Below are positions 1-7,049 of a DNA stretch of 13,531 bases, in pieces (within the stretch, counting starts at the first letter, position 1; each line of letters opens with the position of its first letter). The position numbers and the translations under genes were made by a program. Origin of the DNA: an uncultured Chloroflexota bacterium (lineage in GTDB: Bacteria > Chloroflexota > Anaerolineae > Promineifilales > Promineifilaceae); NCBI GenBank assembly GCA_937958365.1, contig CALFEW010000199.1:1-13531 (forward strand). Reading direction: 5' to 3'. Below the pieces are notes generated by a model that did no database searches, was not told where the DNA came from, and worked only from the letters and a program-made list of their open reading frames with translations.

Positions 1-284
1 GTCTGTTGGTCATTCAGCACCCGTTGTGGAGTCCCCTCCTCGTTGGCAGTGTTCTCATCATCATTCTGGGCATAGAAGGTTTGTTGATGGGCATCACCAA
101 CCTTATCCAGGCCTTCATGGGCGGCGGATGGGGTGTAGGTCTCTTGGGCGTGTTGAACATTGTTTTTGGCATTATCCTGCTCAGCAACGTCTTGATTGCC
201 ACGTTGTCCCTGCCCTGGCTGCTGGGAATCTCTGGCATAGCGTTAGGGATTGCAGCTATCATTCTGGCTTTTCGACTGCGTTAG
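1..284 (+). CDS. C-terminal part of a DUF308/HdeD-like multi-pass membrane protein (5' end outside window)
   Basis: The reading frame is open from the left edge and stops with TAG at 282-284. A TTG at 6-8 could formally start it, but no ribosome binding site is visible and the frame continues upstream, so I treat it as a 5'-truncated gene. The roughly 93 visible residues are almost entirely hydrophobic. They form about three membrane helices separated by short glycine-rich turns (G-I-E-G-L-L-M-G-I, then G-V-L-N-I-V-F-G-I) and end in a short basic tail (F-R-L-R). The G-x-x-x-x-x-x-G-I helix pattern is typical of the HdeD/DUF308 family, whose E. coli member is linked to acid resistance but whose biochemical role is not established. 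The assignment rests on pattern resemblance only. Another small integral membrane protein is possible. Confidence 0.6.
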   Translation, partial: LLVIQHPLWSPLLVGSVLIIILGIEGLLMGITNLIQAFMGGGWGVGLLGVLNIVFGIILLSNVLIATLSLPWLLGISGIALGIAAIILAFRLR

Positions 285-292
285 GAACTAAA

Positions 293-380
293 ATTAAATA
301 ACCTACAGAACTGTGACTGGAGACTGGAGATTGAACCAGTCTCCAGTCTCTAATCTTTAATTTTCCGCAAGTTATTTAAT
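293..380. repeat. Nested inverted repeat in the spacer between the membrane protein and the hydrolase
   Basis: An outer perfect 10-bp inverted repeat (ATTAAATAAC at 293-302 against GTTATTTAAT at 371-380) encloses the 13-bp hairpin at 315-348. The interior is built of degenerate 7-nt units (GACTGGA, GACTGGA, GATTGAA). The element is 88 bases long and begins 8 bases after the upstream stop codon. I see no flanking target duplication. It looks like a small palindromic intergenic element that also serves as a terminator. Confidence 0.6.
315..364 (+). terminator. Probable intrinsic terminator after the DUF308-like gene
   Basis: A perfect 13-bp stem (GACTGGAGACTGG at 315-327 pairing with CCAGTCTCCAGTC at 336-348) has an 8-base loop. 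A T-rich tract (TCTAATCTTTAATTTT) follows it up to about 364. The T tract is interrupted, so termination may be partial. Confidence 0.6.
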
Positions 381-494
381 CCGTAATCCTTAGCGCTCAA
401 GACAAGGATGAAGAAGAGGCGGGCAACGGCCGTCTAAACCCTTCCAACCTCCCGCAGCCAATCTTTGGGAGGCGCAAACTATTTTGGGGGCAGC

Positions 495-2225
495 ATGAAT
501 AAAAAATCGAGCATCAGTATCGCTGGATTAGGCGTCGTGGGGGCAGGCGCGACATTGGCTTATCTCTTGCGCAAGAGCATCTACGAGCGCGCTCTGGACT
601 TGCCGCCGGCGCATTATCGTTTTGCCGTTACCCGCAACGTCCGCATCCCCACCACCGATGGCCTTCACCTGGCCAGCGACGTGTACATCCCGGAAGCCCA
701 ACGGCCGTTGCCCACCGTTCTCCTGCGCACCCCTTACGGCCGTTCTGGAACCATGGGCAGCCCGATGGTCTTCATCGCCGGTCGTTTTGCCGAACGTGGT
801 TATCACGTCGTCTGCCAGGACGTACGCGGCCGTTTCGACTCCGAGGGCGAATTTGAACCCTTCGTCCACGAGCAAGAAGACGGCCGTGCGACCCTGCACT
901 GGATAGCCGCCCAACCCTGGTCCGATGGCGCGGTGGGCATGTGGGGACCCAGCTACCTGGGTTACGTCCAATGGGCCGCCGCCGTCGCCGACGGCGACAT
1001 CGTACAAGCCCTGGTGCCCCTCATCACCCAATCCAACATGGTAGACGTGGCCGACAACGGCGCGGCCCTGGACACTATCCTGCGTTGGGTGTTCATCACC
1101 GAAGCCATGACCGACAACACCAGGCCGCTGCCCATTCGCGTGCGGCAGGCCCTACAGCCCGACGTGCAAAACCGCATGTTGGCTCCCGGTTTCAACCATC
1201 TGCCCATCTGCACCGCCGATGAGGTTATCCTCAACAAACAAGTGCCCTTCTTCCGCACCTGGGTCGAACACTTCGGCCAGGAAAACGACCCCTACTTTGC
1301 TCAGATTGACCTGCGCCCGGACGTGCCCAACGTGCAAGCCCCCGTGCATCTGATGGGCGGCTGGTACGACATTTTCCTGCCCGGCCTGTTAGATGATTTT
1401 ATGCTGCTGCAAAAGGCCGGGAAACGGCCGTATCTCACTATCGGCCCCTGGCATCATTTCAGCTTTGGCAAGCAACTGCAAACGCTTGGCGACACCATCG
1501 CCTGGTTCGATGCCCACCTGAAGGGCAAAACAGCGGCGCTGCGTCCCAGCCCCATTCGGCTTTATCTGATGGGCGCAAACGAATGGCGCAGCTTCGAGCA
1601 ATGGCCGCCGCCCCACCGTCCGGTTTATTATTATCTACAAGGGAAGGGTGGGGCAGACGGCCGTCTCACCCGCCAACCCCCGCCCGCCAACAGCCAGCCC
1701 GACCAATACCGCTACGATCCGGCCGATCCCACGCCCAACCTGGGCGGCCCGCTGCTCTCCAACGACGCCGGCGCGGTAGACAATCGCCCATTGGAAGCCC
1801 GCCACGACGTCCTTACCTACACCACGCCGCCCCTGACGGCCGATCTGGACGTCATTGGCCCGGTGCGTCTGCGACTTTACGTGCAATCCAGCACCCCTTA
1901 CACCGACTTTTTTGGCCGGTTGTGCGACGTGTATGGTGACGGCCGTTCCCTCAACATCTGCGACGGCCTGCTGCGCGTAGAACCCGGCATAGGCGAAATC
2001 CAACCCGACGGCAGCCGGTGTCTGGAAATCAGCCTCAACGCCACCGCCCACCGTTTCCTGGCCGGTCATCGGCTGCGCCTGCAAGTTTCCAGCGGCGCGC
2101 ATCCCCGCGTCAGCCGCAACCTGGGAACCGGTGAACCTGTCCTCACCAGCGTCCGCATGGTTCCCTCAGACCAAACCATCTACCACGACCCCGCGCATCC
2201 TTCCGCCCTCATCCTGCCTCTCTAA
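495..2225 (+). CDS. CocE/NonD-family (peptidase S15-type) alpha/beta hydrolase, membrane-anchored
   Basis: This 576-residue serine hydrolase is of the CocE/X-Pro dipeptidyl-peptidase class, whose members cleave acyl esters, amides or N-terminal dipeptides. The substrate here cannot be read from sequence. The N-terminus (M-N-K-K-S then a hydrophobic run at about residues 7-25) looks like an uncleaved signal anchor, so the enzyme probably sits outside the membrane. The hydrolase core starts with R-I-P-T-T-D-G-L near residue 50 and has the family's D-V-R-G-R-F-D-S-E-G block at 109-118. The triad can be placed: Ser153 in G-P-S-Y-L-G, Asp292 in G-G-W-Y-D-I-F, His321 in I-G-P-W-H-H. A C-terminal jelly-roll domain follows from about residue 420. 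I prefer ATG 495, preceded by a G-rich stretch, over the in-frame TTG at 465, which has no ribosome binding site. No partner genes adjoin; it appears to be monocistronic. Confidence 0.85.
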   Translation: MNKKSSISIAGLGVVGAGATLAYLLRKSIYERALDLPPAHYRFAVTRNVRIPTTDGLHLASDVYIPEAQRPLPTVLLRTPYGRSGTMGSPMVFIAGRFAERGYHVVCQDVRGRFDSEGEFEPFVHEQEDGRATLHWIAAQPWSDGAVGMWGPSYLGYVQWAAAVADGDIVQALVPLITQSNMVDVADNGAALDTILRWVFITEAMTDNTRPLPIRVRQALQPDVQNRMLAPGFNHLPICTADEVILNKQVPFFRTWVEHFGQENDPYFAQIDLRPDVPNVQAPVHLMGGWYDIFLPGLLDDFMLLQKAGKRPYLTIGPWHHFSFGKQLQTLGDTIAWFDAHLKGKTAALRPSPIRLYLMGANEWRSFEQWPPPHRPVYYYLQGKGGADGRLTRQPPPANSQPDQYRYDPADPTPNLGGPLLSNDAGAVDNRPLEARHDVLTYTTPPLTADLDVIGPVRLRLYVQSSTPYTDFFGRLCDVYGDGRSLNICDGLLRVEPGIGEIQPDGSRCLEISLNATAHRFLAGHRLRLQVSSGAHPRVSRNLGTGEPVLTSVRMVPSDQTIYHDPAHPSALILPL

Positions 2226-2237
2226 AGATCGAAGATT

Positions 2238-2292
2238 AAAGGTTGAAGATTGAAGTTGGGCGTTCTCGCTCAGCCTTCAATCTTCAATCTTT
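2238..2292 (+). terminator. Hairpin after the CocE-type hydrolase, probable terminator
   Basis: Two 18-base arms, 2238-2255 (AAAGGTTGAAGATTGAAG) and 2275-2292 (CTTCAATCTTCAATCTTT), pair at every position, with one G-T wobble. Inside the loop, GGGCG and CGCTC can pair further. It lies 12 bases after the hydrolase stop codon. The right arm itself is pyrimidine-rich but only a short T run follows, so terminator efficiency is uncertain. Both arms are made of degenerate 7-nt units such as AAGATTG. Confidence 0.6.
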
Positions 2293-2314
2293 CATGTTTG
2301 CGCCTCTGGATGTT

Positions 2315-2332
2315 TTGTGATGAAAATCACAA
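2315..2332. promoter_or_regulatory. CRP/FNR-type operator, site 1, upstream of the hydrogenase operon
   Basis: TTGTGATGAAAATCACAA is a perfect palindrome with 7-bp arms and a 4-base centre. It matches TGTGA-N6-TCACA, the consensus for CRP-family regulators, exactly (2316-2331) and partly resembles the FNR box TTGAT-N4-ATCAA. It lies about 130 bases before hydB. Which family member binds is unknown. Confidence 0.7.
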
Positions 2333-2370
2333 TCATGACATTCATCATCCTGAATCAAGACGAAAATCAT

Positions 2371-2388
2371 TCGTGAAATAGTTCACAA
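2371..2388. promoter_or_regulatory. CRP/FNR-type operator, site 2, near the hydrogenase promoter
   Basis: TCGTGAAATAGTTCACAA matches TGTGA-N6-TCACA at nine of ten positions and has perfect 5-bp inner arms (GTGAA/TTCAC). Its centre (2379.5) is 56 bp from the centre of site 1. If the weak -10-like TATTGT at 2411-2416 is used, this site would sit near -42, the classical class II activator position. If TATAAA at 2393-2398 is the -10, the site would overlap the promoter and could repress instead. Confidence 0.55.
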
Positions 2389-2463
2389 GTTGTATAAATG
2401 AGATAAGAGCTATTGTATTCCTTACATTCGGGCATCCCGGATGTACCACATAAAGGATGGGAT

Positions 2464-3546
2464 ATGAACTTTAAGATCATGCCAAAAACAGCCTTCCCAG
2501 GGTGGGTGGAACGATTGCAGAGCCACCACCGGGTGGTAGGTCCCCGGCAAAAGCATGGGCAATACGTATTCGATGTCATTGAGAACGTGGCCGACCTGGC
2601 GCTGCATTATTCAAACAGCGTCTTACCGCCCAAGAAATATCTGGTTCCGCAAAAAGAAGTTCTGCTCAACTACCGTCTGGATGGCAGCCAACTGGAGATA
2701 GCCACAGAACCAGAGCCGACCGTTATCCTGGGTGTGCATACCTGCGACGTACATGCGCTCAAATTGTTCGACCGTATTTTTAGCCAGGGTTTCACCGACC
2801 AACATTACCAGGCGCACCGTGAAAGCGTTACCCTGGTGAGTATTGAGTGCCTGGAAACCTGTTCCGCCAATTCGTTTTGCCGCGACATGGGCACGGCCAG
2901 CGCCACCGATGGCTTCGACCTGCACATGATTGATCTGGGGGAGGCCTACGCTTTTTCCGTAGGCACGCAAAAAGGCGCTGATCTTTTTAAGGGATTCCAT
3001 CAGATTTTCGACGCCATGGACAGTGACATGGAAGTTGTGAACGAGACGCTGCAAGCCAAATGGGGCCGCTTCCCTTACCGCCTGGATTTCGATTTGCAGG
3101 CGATGCCCGAACTGCTGCACGAAAGTATCAACAACACCATGTGGGATGAATTGGGCCAGAAGTGCCTGGCGTGTGGTTCCTGTACGCAAGTGTGCCCCAC
3201 CTGTTACTGTTTCGACGTGACCGACGAAGTAGATTTGCTGCTGGAAGAAGGGCAGCGGGTACGCCGTTGGGATTCGTGCCAGATTCATGAGTTTGCCATG
3301 GTAGCCGGTGGGCATAATTTCCGGGAGCGGTTGGCTGCCCGGCAGCGCCACCGCTTTATGCGTAAGGGCAAGTATCAGATGGATGCGTATGGCATGGTAG
3401 GCTGTGTGGGCTGCGGCCGCTGCGCCCGCGCCTGTCTGGCTCATATTGCGCCTATTGACGTGATGAATGAGTTGTATGCCCGCAACCAGGCGGCCAACGA
3501 TGAATCATTTATTGATTATGACAAACTGATGGGGGCGCCGGTATGA
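2464..3546 (+). CDS. hydB: Group 3b [NiFe] hydrogenase, beta (iron-sulfur) subunit
   Basis: This 360-residue electron-transfer subunit is related to the sulfhydrogenase beta chain and to anaerobic sulfite reductase subunit A. It would accept electrons within the cytosolic HydBGDA complex and may support polysulfide reduction, as reported for the archaeal enzymes. Two ferredoxin-type cysteine groups are visible: C234-x2-C237-x2-C240-x3-C244-P with extra C247 and C249, and C314-x2-C317-x2-C320-x3-C324. These would bind two [4Fe-4S] clusters. Upstream lie the family's H-T-C-D-V-H-A-L block and a C-x2-C-x5-C group (E-C-L-E-T-C-S-A-N-S-F-C). ATG 2464 is chosen because AAGGA at 2453-2457 lies six bases before it; the in-frame TTG at 2413 has no such site. 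It is the first gene of the operon and overlaps hydG by four bases (ATGA), suggesting coupled translation. Confidence 0.88.
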   Translation: MNFKIMPKTAFPGWVERLQSHHRVVGPRQKHGQYVFDVIENVADLALHYSNSVLPPKKYLVPQKEVLLNYRLDGSQLEIATEPEPTVILGVHTCDVHALKLFDRIFSQGFTDQHYQAHRESVTLVSIECLETCSANSFCRDMGTASATDGFDLHMIDLGEAYAFSVGTQKGADLFKGFHQIFDAMDSDMEVVNETLQAKWGRFPYRLDFDLQAMPELLHESINNTMWDELGQKCLACGSCTQVCPTCYCFDVTDEVDLLLEEGQRVRRWDSCQIHEFAMVAGGHNFRERLAARQRHRFMRKGKYQMDAYGMVGCVGCGRCARACLAHIAPIDVMNELYARNQAANDESFIDYDKLMGAPV

Positions 3547-4397
3547 CCATGTTACTGGAAGAAGTCAAGCAGTCTGATTCAATTTATATGCCGATTCCGG
3601 CGCGGATTACGGCCGTTACCACCCTCACTTCCCAGGAAAAGCTGTTCACCATCGAACTGCCCCACGAACTTTCGCTCAACCACGAGCCGGGCCAGTTTGT
3701 GCAGGTGTCGGTCTTTGGCGTGGGCGAAGCGCCGATCAGCATCACCTCGTCGCCCAGCCGCAGCAATGGCACATTTGAACTGTGCATCCGCAAAGTGGGC
3801 GACCTGACCAACGTCATTCACCGTATGGAGCGGGGGGCGCTGCTGGGTATTCGCGGGCCGTTTGGGCGCGGCTTTCCCATCGAACGATTTCGCGGTAAGG
3901 ACCTGCTGTTTGTCTGCGGTGGTCTGGGCATGGCCCCGCTGCGCTCGTTAGTGAATGAAGTGCTGGACGACCGGGGCAATTACGGCCGTGTCATCCTCCT
4001 CTATGGCGCGCGCCAACCCGCCGACTTACTCTTCCAAGATGAACTGGCCGAATGGCAGGCGCGAGACGACGTGGAAGTTCACCTGACGGTAGATTGTCCG
4101 GACGAAGGCTGGAACCGCTGCGTGGGCGTTATCACCCGGCTGTTCCCTGAAGTCGCAGTGGATGCGCGCAACACTGTGGCCGTGGTCGTTGGCCCGCCGG
4201 TGATGTATCGCTTCGTGCTGAAAGAACTCAAGAAACTGCGAATCCCCAAGGGCAACATCTGGTTCAGCTTCGAGCGGCGCATGAAGTGCGGTGTGGGTAA
4301 GTGCGGCCACTGCCAGCTTAACCACGTCTATACCTGTCAGTCGGGTCCATCGTTTAACTTCGCCGAGCTTGAATTTTTGGAGGAGGCTTTTTCATGA
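3543..4397 (+). CDS. hydG: Group 3b [NiFe] hydrogenase, gamma (FAD/NAD(P)-binding diaphorase) subunit
   Basis: This 284-residue ferredoxin-NAD(P)+ reductase-like subunit, related to the dihydroorotate dehydrogenase electron-transfer subunit, would pass electrons between NAD(P)H and the hydrogenase core. The FAD domain shows G-Q-F-V-Q-V at 50-55, a flavin-contacting A-P-I-S-I-T-S-S at 63-70, and G-P-F-G-R-G-F-P at 105-112. The nucleotide domain begins with F-V-C-G-G-L-G-M-A-P-L at 123-133. A C-terminal [2Fe-2S] lobe carries C249, C254, C257 and C265 (C-G-V-G-K-C-G-H-C...C). Whether NAD or NADP is preferred cannot be judged by eye. The start ATG overlaps the hydB stop; a second in-frame ATG two codons on (3549) is an alternative. 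The stop overlaps the hydD start by four bases. Confidence 0.9.
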   Translation: MTMLLEEVKQSDSIYMPIPARITAVTTLTSQEKLFTIELPHELSLNHEPGQFVQVSVFGVGEAPISITSSPSRSNGTFELCIRKVGDLTNVIHRMERGALLGIRGPFGRGFPIERFRGKDLLFVCGGLGMAPLRSLVNEVLDDRGNYGRVILLYGARQPADLLFQDELAEWQARDDVEVHLTVDCPDEGWNRCVGVITRLFPEVAVDARNTVAVVVGPPVMYRFVLKELKKLRIPKGNIWFSFERRMKCGVGKCGHCQLNHVYTCQSGPSFNFAELEFLEEAFS

Positions 4398-5176
4398 ACG
4401 CCAGTCAAACCAAACCTAAACCGAGAGTCGCCTTTTTTGATTTTACAAGCTGCGAAGGCTGCCAGTTGACGGTGGTAGATTCGCTGCAATACCACCCAGA
4501 ACTGCTGGAGGTGATAGACATCGTGGAATTCCGCGAAGCCAGCAGCGACCGCAGCGACGATTACCAGATCGCCTTCATCGAAGGCTCTTGCTCCCGCGCC
4601 AGCGACGAACCCCGGCTGCGCAAAATTCGGGAGACGGCCGATATTGTCGTCGCTTTGGGGGCGTGCGCCCACCTGGGCGGCATCAACGCCATCCGCAACC
4701 GGCAAGACTTGCAAGACGTGCGCGAATATGTGTATGACGGCCGTGCCCACTGGTACGAAACCTATGAACCCCGCGCCATTTCGGCCGTCATCGGCGTGGA
4801 TGTTATTGTGCCGGGATGCCCCATCAGCGGCGCGGAATTTGTGCGCGTGGTGAAGGGCTTGCTGCTGGGACGGCTGCTGGAGCCACCCGATTACCCCTTG
4901 TGCATCGAGTGCAAGCTGAAAGAAAACGTCTGTGTCTTCCATCGGGGCGAGATTTGTCTGGGTCCCATCACCCGCGCCGGCTGCGACGCCATCTGCCCGG
5001 CTTATGGCGCCGGCTGCGAAGGCTGCCGGGGCATCATTGCCAACCCCAGCATGAGCGCATTTTACGCGGTTCTGCGCGAACATGGCCTGTCGCCGGCCGA
5101 CGTCGAAACAAAGCTAACGCTGTTCTTGACCAATCAAGTTCCCGCCAACGTGGCCGAGGAGGTCGCTCATGTCTAA
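4394..5176 (+). CDS. hydD: Group 3b [NiFe] hydrogenase, delta (small) subunit
   Basis: This 260-residue hydrogenase small subunit of the Nqo6/20-kDa type has no twin-arginine leader, which fits a cytosolic enzyme. The proximal [4Fe-4S] ligands are recognisable as C20-E-G-C23, C91 in G-A-C-A-H-L-G-G, and C142 in P-G-C-P. Eight more cysteines (170, 173, 180, 188, 197, 201, 208, 211) are spaced as expected for the medial and distal clusters, giving a three-cluster relay between the NiFe site and HydG/HydB. A strong ribosome binding site (AGGAGG, 4381-4386) lies seven bases before ATG 4394, inside the end of hydG. It overlaps hydA by eight bases. Together with the large subunit it forms the catalytic dimer. 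Confidence 0.92.
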   Translation: MNASQTKPKPRVAFFDFTSCEGCQLTVVDSLQYHPELLEVIDIVEFREASSDRSDDYQIAFIEGSCSRASDEPRLRKIRETADIVVALGACAHLGGINAIRNRQDLQDVREYVYDGRAHWYETYEPRAISAVIGVDVIVPGCPISGAEFVRVVKGLLLGRLLEPPDYPLCIECKLKENVCVFHRGEICLGPITRAGCDAICPAYGAGCEGCRGIIANPSMSAFYAVLREHGLSPADVETKLTLFLTNQVPANVAEEVAHV

Positions 5177-6455
5177 TCTGCACATTGATATTCACCACGT
5201 CACCCGCGTGGAAGGACACGGCAACGTCGTCGTGGACGTGCAAAACGGCGAATTGCAGCAGTGCGATTTGCAGATCATCGAGACGCCGCGCTTTTTTGAA
5301 GCGATGCTGCGTGGACGGCCGTATCAAGACGCCTCCCACATCACCTCGCGCATTTGCGGCATTTGCGCTGTTGGGCACGCCACCGCCTCCCTGCGGGCCA
5401 CCGAAAAAGCGTTGGGCATCGAACCCACCGAGCAAACCAAACTGCTGCGCCGCCTCAACTTCATTGGTGAAATGCTCGACAGCCACGTCTTGCACGCCTA
5501 CATGTTGATTGCGCCTGATTTCCTGAACGTGGGCAGCGTGATTCCCCTGGCGAAAACCGCGCCAGACGTCGTGCTGCGCGCACTGCGCCTGAAAAAACTG
5601 GCCGGCGATACCTGCAAAATTATTTGCGGCCGTCACACCCATCCCATTGCCATGACGGTGGGCGGCTTCAGCCATTACCCCACCGCCGCCGACCTGTATG
5701 CTCTGCGTGAACGCTACGTGGCCGCCCGCGCCGACGTGACCGCCACCGTTGAATTGTTCCAGACGCTGCCCATGCCCCAATTCACACGGGACACTGAATA
5801 CATCGCGCTAAACAATCCGCCGCATTATGGCTTTATTGATGGCGAGATTGCCAGCACAGACGGTGGCGTATGGGCTGTGGAGCAGTACCGCGACGTCACC
5901 AACGAGATCATGGTTCCCCATTCCACGGCCAAACACGCGGCCAATCAGCGCGAGAGCTACATGGTGGGGGCGCTGGCCCGCTTCAACGTCAACTACGATT
6001 TGCTGCATCCAAAAGCGCTGCAAGCCGCCAATGCTCTGGGTATCCGGCCGGTCTGCACCAATCCCTTCATGAACACTGTCGCTCAGGTGGTGGAGATTGT
6101 CCACTGCGTGGAGGAAGGCATTACCCTGATTGACGAACTGCTGCGCCGTGAACTGGCCTGGGAAGAACCCGTCGAGCCAGCCCGGCTGTCCGGCGAAGGC
6201 GTGGGATCGTGCGAAGTGCCGCGCGGCATCTTGTTCCACAATTACGTCATTGAGGATGGTATCATCGTGGGCGCGAACTGCATCATCCCGACAGGGCAGA
6301 ATCTGGCGAACATAGAGGCCGATATGCGCGCCCTGGTCCCGACCATCATGCACAAGCCCCAGGCGGAGGTTGCCCACGCCCTGGAAATGCTGGTGCGGGC
6401 ATATGACCCCTGTATTTCCTGCTCTACCCACTTGCTGAACGTGGCGTTTGTGTGA
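5169..6455 (+). CDS. hydA: Group 3b [NiFe] hydrogenase, alpha (large, catalytic) subunit
   Basis: This 428-residue subunit holds the NiFe(CN)2CO active site and carries out H2 oxidation or evolution. Both nickel-binding motifs are intact: R-I-C63-G-I-C66 near the N-terminus and D-P-C415-I-S-C418-S-T-H421 at the C-terminus. The N-terminal H-H-V-T-R-V-E-G-H-G-N block is typical of the large subunit. Only seven residues (L-L-N-V-A-F-V) follow His421. In this family such a tail is removed by a specific endopeptidase after nickel insertion, and a candidate protease is the next gene downstream. AGGAGG (5157-5162) lies six bases before the start. The four-gene order B-G-D-A and the subunit set match the bidirectional NAD(P)-linked group 3b ('sulfhydrogenase') rather than membrane uptake or HoxEFUYH enzymes. 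No hyp accessory genes are in the window. Confidence 0.93.
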   Translation: MSNLHIDIHHVTRVEGHGNVVVDVQNGELQQCDLQIIETPRFFEAMLRGRPYQDASHITSRICGICAVGHATASLRATEKALGIEPTEQTKLLRRLNFIGEMLDSHVLHAYMLIAPDFLNVGSVIPLAKTAPDVVLRALRLKKLAGDTCKIICGRHTHPIAMTVGGFSHYPTAADLYALRERYVAARADVTATVELFQTLPMPQFTRDTEYIALNNPPHYGFIDGEIASTDGGVWAVEQYRDVTNEIMVPHSTAKHAANQRESYMVGALARFNVNYDLLHPKALQAANALGIRPVCTNPFMNTVAQVVEIVHCVEEGITLIDELLRRELAWEEPVEPARLSGEGVGSCEVPRGILFHNYVIEDGIIVGANCIIPTGQNLANIEADMRALVPTIMHKPQAEVAHALEMLVRAYDPCISCSTHLLNVAFV

Positions 6456-6462
6456 GAAATGT

Positions 6463-6570
6463 AGGAATAGGACGCGGCTGAACGCGGCTGCGGTGGATTT
6501 TCGCGGATAGATCATACATCTGCGTTTATCTGCTGTGGCCGCGAAAATCCGCGTCCTATTTCTTTTTAAA
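6463..6570 (+). terminator. Nested hairpin with T-rich tail between hydA and the maturation protease
   Basis: An outer stem, AGGAATAGGACGCGG (6463-6477) against 6549-6563 (one G-T wobble), lies almost end to end with a perfect inner stem, GGATTTTCGCGG (6495-6506) against CCGCGAAAATCC (6539-6550). They share two bases, so one junction pair must open. TTTCTTTTT follows at 6559-6567. The left bulge holds a 9-base direct repeat ACGCGGCTG (6472-6480 and 6482-6490). It may terminate or attenuate the hydBGDA transcript before the protease gene. Confidence 0.55.
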
Positions 6571-6572
6571 TC

Positions 6573-7049
6573 ATGGCTAAGACTCTGGTGTTGGCGTTGG
6601 GCAATGTGCTGCGAGGAGATGATGGGGTGGGCACGGCCGTTCTCGAATCGCTTCTCGCCCACGGTCCCTTTGCCGACGGGGTGGATGTGCTGGATGGCGG
6701 TACGCCGGGCCTGGAAACGGCGCTGCTGCTGGAAGGTTACCATCGGGCCATCATCATTGACGCCGCCGACATGGGGCTGCCGCCAGGGGAATGGCGGCGC
6801 TTTTTGCCGGGCGACGGCCGTCTCCCGACTCGTGATGCCCATCTACGTGGAACCATGCACTATGCTGGTCTGGCGGAAGCGCTGGCTTTGGGCGAGGCGC
6901 TGGGCATCTTGCCGCCGGACGTGGTGATTTATGGCGTTCAACCGGAAGAAGTGGGCTGGCAAGAAGGGTTGAGCACGGCCGTGCAAACGGCCGTTCCCCA
7001 CGTCACCGCCGCCATCCTGCGCGAATTACAAGACGACCCCCCCGAATAA
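6573..7049 (+). CDS. [NiFe] hydrogenase maturation endopeptidase (HycI/HybD family)
   Basis: This 158-residue protease, the usual family length, would clip the C-terminal peptide from the nickel-loaded large subunit. The signature L-G-N-V-L-R-G-D-D-G-V-G occupies residues 9-20. The likely nickel-sensing residues are Asp16, Asp63 (I-I-I-D-A-A-D) and His96 (M-H-Y-A-G-L), corresponding in pattern to the Asp/Glu, Asp and His ligands of E. coli HybD. It lies 117 bases after hydA on the same strand, so HydA is the obvious client. The ATG at 6573 is preceded by TTTTTAAATC with no Shine-Dalgarno sequence, and the hairpin before it ends about ten bases upstream. Translation may therefore be weak or structure-dependent. 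Four ACGGCCGT octamers fall within this gene. Confidence 0.9.
   Translation: MAKTLVLALGNVLRGDDGVGTAVLESLLAHGPFADGVDVLDGGTPGLETALLLEGYHRAIIIDAADMGLPPGEWRRFLPGDGRLPTRDAHLRGTMHYAGLAEALALGEALGILPPDVVIYGVQPEEVGWQEGLSTAVQTAVPHVTAAILRELQDDPPE

Noticed and set aside
465..494. TTG start ten codons upstream for the CocE-type hydrolase
   Set aside because: No ribosome binding site precedes it, and ATG 495 gives a conventional basic-then-hydrophobic anchor.
2413..2463. TTG start 17 codons upstream for hydB
   Set aside because: It falls in the likely promoter region, while AAGGA at the right distance precedes ATG 2464.
5808..6842. 344-codon minus-strand open frame opposite hydA and the protease
   Set aside because: It is antisense to two well-supported genes and has low-complexity, His/Gln-rich composition.
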